DNA of 5,368 nucleotides, taken from NCBI GenBank assembly GCA_900554095.1, contig USGC01000130.1:1-5368 (forward strand). Reading direction: 5' to 3'. This stretch comes from an uncultured bacterium. GTDB lineage: Bacteria; Cyanobacteriota; Vampirovibrionia; Gastranaerophilales; Gastranaerophilaceae. Below are positions 1 to 5,129 of the stretch, in pieces (within the stretch, counting starts at the first letter, position 1; the number at the start of each line of letters is the position of its first letter). Under the pieces are notes generated by a model, which saw only the letters and a list, made by a program, of their open reading frames with translations, did not search any database and had not been told where the DNA came from. A program made the translations under genes and the position numbers.

Positions 1-801
1 GCGGCTACAAAAATTAATAAAACCGAAAAGCTTAAAGAAAAAGTATGCAAAAATACCGGGATAAGCAGGTCTTTTATAAACAGATTAATCCAATTTGAAG
101 GCGTTGAAAGAGTCTTGAAATCCGATCCGATTGAAAGACCCGTTATTGGAATAGGGCATGATTTAGCATGCCGGCCTGCTTCTGAGCTTAAAAAGTACAA
201 AAGGCTTAAAGCTCAAGGCCACAAGCTGTCTGATGAAGAGATTTATAAACTTTTAGAAAGCGATATTTTAGAAGCGCAAAAAGGTTTGAAAAAAATTTTT
301 GGAGAGAATTACGACAAGCTTAATCAAGGCCAGAAAGAGGCTTTGATTGACCTGACTTTCAACATTGGAAGCGGAGGGCTGGAGAAAAGTAAAAAATTAA
401 TTAATCACATCAACAACGCTTGCGAAGAAATCAACAATAACCCTAAAAAAGCAGCGGCCCACTTTTTGCGTGCGGCCCAGGAATTTGACCACAGATGCGG
501 AGGCGATAAAGTTTTGCCGGGCTTATGCAAGCGCAGGGTTAATGATATTCTTAAATTCACTAATCTCTCGCCAGGTGCTATGCCTAAAAAAGTGCTGGAA
601 AAATTGTACGAAAATTATGCTAAAGGTTTGTATGCCTCTAAAAATAAAATTGAATATTTTAGGACAACAAACGAACTTCTGGGCTGCATACTTGTGAAAA
701 ATAAAAAAGGTAAAATCGAGATTTTGTCGCTAAATCAGCCTGTTACGTTTAAAACGAACAACAGAAAAACAATGACTGATGTTGTTTTAGCCAGCAAGTA
801 G
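1..801 (+). CDS. GH24 phage-type lysozyme (muramidase), 5' end outside window
   Basis: The reading frame is open from base 1 to the TAG at 799-801 (266 codons seen), so the gene starts upstream of the window. The in-frame TTG at 115 is not a believable start because it lies after the catalytic glutamate. The GH24 signature spans codons about 29-52: Phe-Glu-Gly with Glu33 (97-99), then Asp42 (124-126) exactly nine residues later as in T4 lysozyme (Glu11, Asp20), then IGIGHD. The residue matching T4 Thr26 is Val48 (142-144), which is unusual. Further family landmarks follow: the GHKLSDEE stretch, NQGQKEALIDLTFNIGSGGL near codons 108-127, and PGLCKRR near codon 175. The enzyme would cut the MurNAc-GlcNAc bond of peptidoglycan. 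About 75 residues after the lysozyme domain (bases about 571-798) match no domain I know. No signal peptide can be judged. Prophage, autolysin or competition use is unresolved; no phage neighbours are visible. Confidence 0.85.
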   Translation, partial: AATKINKTEKLKEKVCKNTGISRSFINRLIQFEGVERVLKSDPIERPVIGIGHDLACRPASELKKYKRLKAQGHKLSDEEIYKLLESDILEAQKGLKKIFGENYDKLNQGQKEALIDLTFNIGSGGLEKSKKLINHINNACEEINNNPKKAAAHFLRAAQEFDHRCGGDKVLPGLCKRRVNDILKFTNLSPGAMPKKVLEKLYENYAKGLYASKNKIEYFRTTNELLGCILVKNKKGKIEILSLNQPVTFKTNNRKTMTDVVLASK

Positions 802-808
802 CCTAAAT

Positions 809-1756
809 TCAACAAAAAACAATTTCGCCTACGACTTGTCCGTGAATTGTTTTAATTTCTGTATCGACCTCTATATCAGCCCAATGAAGATTTTTAAGTG
901 ATTTAATCACAGCCACTTCTCTTGCTTTCATGTCAGAATCGGAAATCTTTACGACAAGGGCTTCTTCGCGTTCAAGGTTGACAACAACACAAAGCCCACC
1001 GGCTCCTACCTTTGCAATCAAATTGCCTGAATTTTCCATAATTTTTGTATCAAGTCTGTTTTCACCGCCCAAAATGTACGGATTTTCAAGTATTGCATCT
1101 TTAATAAGTTCATACTTTTTGTCGGTAAAAAGGTTTAAGTATCCTTTTGCAAGGTTAAACAGCGGCATTGACATAATCGGCACACCACAGCCATCGGTTG
1201 TTAGAGGATAATTATGTTTGATTTCACAAAGCTCGCTGACTTTTTCCTTAATCATTATCTGCAAAGGGTGTTCCGGCTCGTAATACGTATCTATGTCCCA
1301 GTGGTTCATTTTGCATAAGCCAAGCATCATCAAGTGCTTGCCAGAACAGTTGTTTTGCAGTACATTAACTTTTTCATCGCTCAATAGCATCTCTTTCATT
1401 CTTGTTTTGGAAAGAGGCTCATGAAGGCCGCATTTAAGATTGTCTTCATTTATTCCAATTTTTTTTAAAAGGCTTTTTGCTATATCAGTGTGAACTCGTT
1501 CACCAGCGTGAGACGCGCAGCATAAAGCAATTTCAGCTTTTGCCATATTGTAATACTCGTACATGCCTGTATCTACAATCAAGCTTGCCTGCAATGGTTT
1601 AGCACAAGAACGGATGTAGAACGGGTAATTGCTCGTATCGCCGGAGCTGTCTATTATATGTTTTTTGTCCGCAACAATTACAAAGCCGGCGTGTTCTTGC
1701 TCGACAAGCCGCCCGCGAAGATATTTCACTATTATTTTTGGATTTGGATTAAGCAT
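809..1756 (-). CDS. L-asparaginase, class 3 (Rhizobium etli type, Asparaginase_II family)
   Basis: This 315-residue cytoplasmic enzyme, a usual full length for the family, hydrolyses L-asparagine to aspartate and ammonia. No signal peptide is present. The diagnostic motifs appear in order: RSCAKPLQA with Ser50 and Lys53, ASHAGE with Ser82, CGLHEP at 109-114, NNCSGKH with Cys137 and Lys140, DGCGVP with Cys189, and AKVGAGG with Lys248. From knowledge of the R. etli enzyme ReAV, Ser50/Lys53 and Ser82/Lys248 match its two Ser-Lys pairs, and Cys137, Lys140 and Cys189 match its zinc-binding residues. The chemistry should therefore be intact. One oddity is Gly in GAGG, where I recall Glu (GAEG) in many relatives. 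The ATG at 1756 overlaps the end of the upstream gene by 8 bases (ATGCTTAA), with no clear Shine-Dalgarno site, which points to translational coupling and one transcript. It is unrelated to the AnsA/AnsB families, so no symbol is given. Confidence 0.93.
   Translation of the reverse strand: MLNPNPKIIVKYLRGRLVEQEHAGFVIVADKKHIIDSSGDTSNYPFYIRSCAKPLQASLIVDTGMYEYYNMAKAEIALCCASHAGERVHTDIAKSLLKKIGINEDNLKCGLHEPLSKTRMKEMLLSDEKVNVLQNNCSGKHLMMLGLCKMNHWDIDTYYEPEHPLQIMIKEKVSELCEIKHNYPLTTDGCGVPIMSMPLFNLAKGYLNLFTDKKYELIKDAILENPYILGGENRLDTKIMENSGNLIAKVGAGGLCVVVNLEREEALVVKISDSDMKAREVAVIKSLKNLHWADIEVDTEIKTIHGQVVGEIVFC
816..853. repeat. 9-bp inverted repeat at convergent gene ends, possible weak terminator
   Basis: AAAACAATT (816-824) and AATTGTTTT (845-853) are perfect inverted copies separated by 20 bases. 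They lie over the last codons of the asparaginase gene, with only 7 bases between the two convergent stop codons. Read on the minus strand, the second arm runs into a T-rich tail (TTTTTTGTTG), as in an intrinsic terminator for the asparaginase operon. The stem is only A/T rich and the loop is long, so stability would be low. It could be a chance repeat. Confidence 0.25.
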
Positions 1757-2534
1757 TTTTCTTTACTATCTTTAATAATTGCAGCAATTTTTCTTTCAAA
1801 AGTGTATTTTCTTTTTTAAGTTCTTCATATTCAGCCGAATGCTTTGCATTTTCATCCACAATTTTTTCACTTACTTCAGGGACAATATTGTAATCTAATA
1901 TAAATCTTTTTTTTGCATCTATGTGAAGGCTGACAAGAGGTTTAATATCGTCTTCAGTCGCAAAACCCAACGTTTCTAAAATTTCCACAAATTTAAGATG
2001 TTTACCGTATGAATCAACTTTTTTCTGTTCTTTAAGAGCTTCAAGCCACTGATCCGTGGTAATAGTTTTGCTATGTTTCAAATATTCACCTGTTTTGAGT
2101 TTACCGGACAGAAACCCCGCCATTGCCATTATTTCAGCAGATTCCGGCTTTTTGATGTACTCTTGCTCCACGCAAAACAGGAAATACTTTGCGCATTCTT
2201 CCATCGTAAAATAAGAATTAATGGCAATTTCCAGTATAGAATAGTTATTTAAAGCCATTTTTAAAAAATTATAAATATTAATATCTAACCCGCACCTGCA
2301 TTCTGTTAATTCAACTTTCCCGTCATAGGTAAGGAGCGGAACATATTGTGAAAAAATCTCGTCGGGTTTTCTATTTAAAAATTTTACACTGCACTTATCT
2401 TCAATATCTTTTTTCAAACGATAATACGTCGCAATGCGAACATCCAGTGGTAAGGAAAGTAACTTTTCCATAAAAAATTTAAATACATTCTTTTTCATAA
2501 ATTCAAATTTATCATAAATAAAGCTTTTGTTCAA
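1749..2534 (-). CDS. Uncharacterised protein, DUF4388/MshEN-like with C-terminal coiled coil
   Basis: I do not recognise a named family with certainty. The 261-residue product has no signal peptide or membrane segment. An N-terminal basic part (1-60) is followed by a region around 66-128 with the sequence VPLLTYDGK and then a SILEIAINSYFTMEECAKYF stretch. This region recalls the winged-helix end of DUF4388/PATAN proteins. Residues 145-204 read like the helical repeats at the N terminus of type IV pilus/type II secretion ATPases (MshEN): TITTDQWLEALKEQK, then KFVEILETLGFATEDDI. Residues about 229-258 form a short coiled coil with leucines at 239, 246 and 253. These assignments are inference from pattern. 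The start is uncertain: TTG at 2534 gives the longest frame but has no well-spaced ribosome site, and ATGs at 2498 and 2471 are alternatives that also lack one. The gene is coupled to the asparaginase gene downstream, so a regulatory or adaptor role is possible but unproven. Confidence 0.75.
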   Translation of the reverse strand: MNKSFIYDKFEFMKKNVFKFFMEKLLSLPLDVRIATYYRLKKDIEDKCSVKFLNRKPDEIFSQYVPLLTYDGKVELTECRCGLDINIYNFLKMALNNYSILEIAINSYFTMEECAKYFLFCVEQEYIKKPESAEIMAMAGFLSGKLKTGEYLKHSKTITTDQWLEALKEQKKVDSYGKHLKFVEILETLGFATEDDIKPLVSLHIDAKKRFILDYNIVPEVSEKIVDENAKHSAEYEELKKENTLLKEKLLQLLKIVKKNA

Positions 2535-2570
2535 TCCCGTAACATTAAAATTTATTCTACTTTCTTCCTA

Positions 2571-2599
2571 TTGATTTATTGGCTTTAAAATTGTAAAAT
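2571..2599 (+). promoter_or_regulatory. Sigma-70-like promoter for the VKOR-DsbA gene
   Basis: A -35 box TTGATT (2571-2576) and a -10 box TAAAAT (2594-2599) are separated by exactly 17 bases, with transcription expected near 2606. That leaves a leader of about 20 bases carrying the ribosome binding site. It lies in the 88-91-base divergent gap between this gene and the minus-strand operon. On the minus strand a TAGAAT (2559-2554) could be a -10 box for the opposite operon, but I see no convincing -35 for it. Confidence 0.7.
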
Positions 2600-2612
2600 A
2601 AGTTTAGTGGAT

Positions 2613-2617
2613 AGGAG
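2613..2617 (+). promoter_or_regulatory. Ribosome binding site AGGAG deciding the VKOR-DsbA start
   Basis: AGGAG lies 8 bases before the ATG at 2626 and 5 bases before an in-frame GTG at 2623. Both the spacing and the codon favour ATG 2626. Confidence 0.7.
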
Positions 2618-2625
2618 AAATAGTG

Positions 2626-3834
2626 ATGGAAAATGAAAATAAAACAACATTGATTAAGAAACTAATTATATTTTTAATTAGTTTTATAGGAATTCTGACA
2701 ACTGTTAAACTTGCAATGATATATTATAATGCAAACTTTAACCCTTATGCACTGTCAAGCTTCTGCTCAATAAACGAGTTTATTGACTGCGACGGTATCG
2801 CAAAAACGAATGAATCTCAATTCTTTGGGGTACCTCTTGCACTATGGGGGATGTTTTTATATGCATTTATTTTCTTAATGCTTTTTGTTGACAAGCTTAA
2901 AAACTTTAAACTTTTAAAATTCCTTGAAGTTTTTAAAAACCCGCTTGACTACATAACAGCACTTGGCTTAATTTCATTCACAATCTCTATAATACTTCTT
3001 TGTGTAAGCCTTTTTGAAATACACAAACTCTGTGTGCTTTGTGCGTTTACATATATATTAAATTTACTTATTGCTCTTGTTGCGGCTGATTACGGCAACG
3101 GAAGCTTTGTTAAAGCCTTCAAACAAAGTGTTACAGACTTGCTTGATGCGTTGAAAATTAAACCCTATGCAATTGCATTCTTTACTGTTTTGGCAATTGC
3201 TGCCGGAGTTTTGGTTTATACATCAACATCTTATGTTTTGACGCCACAGGTAAAATATTCTAAACAGTTCAAAGAGTTTATCACCGCTAAAACTAATAAA
3301 TATGCAGTTTCCGGCAACACTCTTGGAGATGAAAATGCAGATAACATTATTTATGTATATTCAGATTACCGCTGCCCGATTTGCAAACCGCACAATATTA
3401 TGATGCATAAATTAGCACACGAATTGAAAGGGTTTAAAATTGTTCACCGCGATATTCCGCTCGACACTGAGTGCAACAAGTATTTAAGACAACCTTTCCA
3501 CTTCGGTTCATGCACTATGGCAAGATATGCAATCGCCGCTGAAAAACAAGGTAAATTCTGGGATATAAATACTTTGTTCTTTGACAAGCAGCCCGCTGAT
3601 GAAGCAGCTATTTTGAAAATCGCTGAAGATTTAGGACTTGATACTGAAAAATTAAAAAGAGATGCTGACAGTCTTGCAGTTAGAAAACAGCTTGAACAAG
3701 AAATTGATTTAGCGACCAAAAAAGGTATTAACGGCACTCCTGTAACAGAAATTAACGGCGTAATACATGTAGGAATAAAACCATACGATGAATTCAAAAA
3801 ATTGTTTATTGAAGCAGGAGCAAAACGAAGATAA
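2626..3834 (+). CDS. VKOR-DsbA fusion: membrane disulfide-forming oxidoreductase
   Basis: This 402-residue inner-membrane protein makes disulfides for exported proteins: the VKOR half passes electrons to quinone and re-oxidises the fused thioredoxin half. Hydrophobic segments occur near residues 12-33, 68-88, 108-130, 136-154 and 180-204. The VKOR half has the loop cysteines Cys47 and Cys55, the conserved Ser64 with FGVPLALWG, and the active CVLC (Cys136-Cys139). After the last membrane segment comes a DsbA/DsbG-like thioredoxin domain with the CPIC motif (Cys250-Cys253). It also has a second cysteine pair (Cys283, Cys296), common in such bacterial domains, and the cis-proline in GTPV (Pro372). 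Fusions of this kind are established in Cyanobacteria and some other bacteria, where they replace DsbB plus DsbA. ATG 2626 is chosen over GTG 2623 from ribosome-site spacing. The 3' end overlaps queH by 47 bases. All redox residues needed for function are present. Confidence 0.93.
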   Translation: MENENKTTLIKKLIIFLISFIGILTTVKLAMIYYNANFNPYALSSFCSINEFIDCDGIAKTNESQFFGVPLALWGMFLYAFIFLMLFVDKLKNFKLLKFLEVFKNPLDYITALGLISFTISIILLCVSLFEIHKLCVLCAFTYILNLLIALVAADYGNGSFVKAFKQSVTDLLDALKIKPYAIAFFTVLAIAAGVLVYTSTSYVLTPQVKYSKQFKEFITAKTNKYAVSGNTLGDENADNIIYVYSDYRCPICKPHNIMMHKLAHELKGFKIVHRDIPLDTECNKYLRQPFHFGSCTMARYAIAAEKQGKFWDINTLFFDKQPADEAAILKIAEDLGLDTEKLKRDADSLAVRKQLEQEIDLATKKGINGTPVTEINGVIHVGIKPYDEFKKLFIEAGAKRR

Positions 3835-4366
3835 GCGTGTTCTTCTTCATAGCTGCTGCGCTATTTGTTCATCATATCCCATATCTTTTCTTCAAGATAT
3901 GGGATATGAAGTTATTACTTATTTTTGCAACCCCAACATCTATCCGAAATCTGAATTCGCCAAAAGGCTTGAAGCTCAAGAAATTTTGTGCAGACACTTT
4001 AATTCAAAATTGATTGTAGAAGATTACAGGCCGGAAGAATTTTTTGAACGCGCAAAGGGTTTTGAAAATGAACCTGAAAAAGGATTGAGATGCGACAAAT
4101 GCTTTCAATTAAGGCTTGAGCAGACAGCCAACAAAGCCATTGAATTAGGTATAAAAAAATTTACCACCTCTATTGTCATCAGCCCTCATAAAAACTTCTC
4201 GAAAATTGCTGAAATCGCCTCTAATATTGCAATTGAAAATAATCTTGATTATTTAAAAATAGATTTCAAAAAGAATGACGGCTTTTTAAAAACAAACAGA
4301 ATTTCACGCGAACTAAATCTCTACAGACAAAATTACTGCGGATGTAAATTCTCTTTAAGAAAATAG
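3788..4366 (+). CDS. queH: Epoxyqueuosine reductase QueH
   Basis: QueH reduces epoxyqueuosine to queuosine at the tRNA wobble position, the last step of queuosine synthesis; it is an iron-sulfur enzyme unrelated to QueG. The 192-residue length is typical. Family motifs are all seen: HSCCAIC (Cys23, Cys24, Cys27), FCNPNIYP (46-53), the arginine in FAKRLEAQ, RCDKCFQLRL (Cys102, Cys105), ISPHK (131-135) and YRQNYCGCKFS (Cys184, Cys186). The cysteine set matches the family's iron-sulfur and iron site, so the enzyme should be active. The ATG at 3788 lies inside the VKOR-DsbA gene, a 47-base overlap. The only upstream ribosome-site candidate is AGGA at 3771-3774, rather distant at 13 bases. A better AGGAG at 3816-3820 has no start codon at usable distance. 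The conserved domain begins only near residue 17, so the first 16 residues are weakly supported. It is probably co-transcribed with the upstream gene. A perfect hairpin lies within codons 29-41. Confidence 0.93.
   Translation: MNSKNCLLKQEQNEDKRVLLHSCCAICSSYPISFLQDMGYEVITYFCNPNIYPKSEFAKRLEAQEILCRHFNSKLIVEDYRPEEFFERAKGFENEPEKGLRCDKCFQLRLEQTANKAIELGIKKFTTSIVISPHKNFSKIAEIASNIAIENNLDYLKIDFKKNDGFLKTNRISRELNLYRQNYCGCKFSLRK
3872..3909. repeat. Perfect 16-bp inverted repeat (hairpin) inside queH
   Basis: TCATATCCCATATCTT (3872-3887) and AAGATATGGGATATGA (3894-3909) are exact reverse complements, separated by a 6-base loop TTCTTC. Five of the 16 pairs are G-C, so the RNA stem-loop should be stable. 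It covers codons 29 to 41 of queH, just after the CCxxC motif, and starts 38 bases after the stop of the VKOR-DsbA gene. Each arm also contains a short direct repeat (GATATGG, GATATGA). No T-run directly follows the stem, so it is not a standard intrinsic terminator. Its role is unknown. Confidence 0.9.
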
Positions 4367-4415
4367 TTATTTAATATTTTTTGTAATAAAATAAAAGAAA
4401 ATACCGCAATATGCT

Positions 4416-4422
4416 GGAGAGA
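4416..4422 (+). promoter_or_regulatory. Strong ribosome binding site for the DedA-family gene
   Basis: GGAGAGA ends 5 bases before the ATG at 4428. It fixes that start and rules out the out-of-frame ATG at 4411, which would give only a 10-codon frame. The 61-base gap after queH is A/T rich and shows no clear terminator and no convincing paired promoter boxes. Confidence 0.75.
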
Positions 4423-4427
4423 GATTT

Positions 4428-5015
4428 ATGCATGAAATACTGACGCAAATGAATAATTTATTCCAAAGTCTTGGAGTACCGGGGTTAGCACTAAATTCTT
4501 TTATTGAAAGCTTCTTTTTAGTACCACCGCCTGATTTTTTGCTTATAACAATGGATTTGGCAAAACCCGAGAAGGCACTTTATTATGCTTCAGTATGTAC
4601 GGCAGCTTCTGCGATTGGAGGCGTTGTCGGATATTTTATAGGGCTTTTCGGCGGAAGACCCGTTTTTAATTTCCTTTTCAAAAATAAGCACGAACAATTT
4701 GAAAATGTTGAAAAACTCTACAACAAATACGGTTCTACAGCAGTTTTTTTCTCAGCATTCACCCCGATTCCGTACAAAATCTTTACCATCGCAAGCGGTA
4801 TTTTGAACATGAATTTCTGGAAATTTTTGGCCGCAAGTATCTTTGGCCGCGGTTTAAGATTTTATATTGTAAGTTTGGTTTTAATGCTTTTCGGAGAAAC
4901 TATCAAACACTACATTGAATGGGTAATTTTAGCCGTAACCCTTATAATTATTCTGTTTTTTGTCATTCTCTACAAAAAAAGACATTTTCTGCAAAATAAT
5001 AACTCTGAAAAATAA
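4428..5015 (+). CDS. YqaA-type DedA/VTT-domain inner-membrane protein
   Basis: This 195-residue integral membrane protein belongs to the DedA (SNARE-associated/VTT) superfamily, closest in pattern to the YqaA subgroup (COG1238). It has an N-terminal re-entrant-type segment with Glu27 in FIESFFLVPPPDFLL, then the glycine-rich AIGGVVGYFIGLFGG (62-76). The hallmark FTPIPYKIFTIASG (111-124) follows, then GRGLRF (140-145) and a final hydrophobic helix (about 162-181) with a basic tail. DedA relatives are linked to membrane lipid recycling, such as undecaprenyl phosphate or phospholipid transport, and to envelope homeostasis. The YqaA subgroup itself is poorly characterised, so the substrate is not claimed. 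The start is set by a strong ribosome binding site. It lies downstream of queH on the same strand and may be read from the same transcript, but the 61-base gap leaves this open. The length is normal and nothing looks broken. Confidence 0.9.
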   Translation: MHEILTQMNNLFQSLGVPGLALNSFIESFFLVPPPDFLLITMDLAKPEKALYYASVCTAASAIGGVVGYFIGLFGGRPVFNFLFKNKHEQFENVEKLYNKYGSTAVFFSAFTPIPYKIFTIASGILNMNFWKFLAASIFGRGLRFYIVSLVLMLFGETIKHYIEWVILAVTLIIILFFVILYKKRHFLQNNNSEK

Positions 5016-5031
5016 ATTTCATATGTTTGGT

Positions 5032-5061
5032 TTATATAATTTTTGGGAAAAGATTATATAA
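5032..5061. repeat. A/T dyad in front of the exported-protein gene
   Basis: TTATATAAT (5032-5040) and ATTATATAA (5053-5061) are perfect inverted copies. Between them TTTT-GGG-AAAA continues the symmetry, with a single unpaired G at 5052. The right half is itself a palindrome (ATTATATAAT, 5053-5062), so TTATATAAT also recurs as a direct repeat 22 bases apart, about two helical turns. The dyad starts 17 bases after the DedA-family stop. It could be an operator, overlapping -10 boxes or chance in A/T-rich DNA. The lack of G-C pairs in the arms argues against an ordinary terminator. Confidence 0.5.
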
Positions 5062-5067
5062 TATAAT
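5057..5067 (+). promoter_or_regulatory. Candidate -10 boxes for the exported-protein gene
   Basis: Two overlapping exact TATAAT hexamers occur at 5057-5062 and 5062-5067, about 65 bases before the start at 5130. No good -35 hexamer sits 16-18 bases upstream, so the call rests on the -10 match and the intergenic position alone. Confidence 0.35.
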
Positions 5068-5129
5068 AACAAACTAAATTCTTGATTTAATCTGGAATTT
5101 CATTAAAAAAACGAAAAAGGATGATTAAG

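Noticed and set aside
470..697. Second-frame plus-strand open frame inside the lysozyme gene
   Set aside because: It lies entirely within the GH24 coding frame, and its product has no recognisable features.
1..801. Prophage fragment
   Set aside because: A lone GH24 lysozyme is not enough: no holin, spanin, tail or integrase gene is visible, and the neighbour is a housekeeping-type operon.
930..1211. Plus-strand open frame of 93 codons opposite the asparaginase gene
   Set aside because: It is fully antisense to a well-supported gene, has a Ser-rich low-information product, and no ribosome binding site.
3444..3797. Minus-strand open frame of 117 codons opposite the DsbA-like part
   Set aside because: It is antisense to conserved redox-domain codons, with no family resemblance; a shadow of the real gene.
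4367..4400. Possible terminator or promoter between queH and the DedA-family gene
   Set aside because: The imperfect symmetry is made of A/T only, and TAAAAT/TAATAT hexamers lack a partner -35 at proper spacing; not distinguishable from base composition.
4411..4443. Short frame MLERDLCMKY before the DedA-family gene
   Set aside because: It is ten codons, out of frame with the gene, and has no ribosome binding site of its own; the GGAGAGA inside it serves the ATG at 4428.
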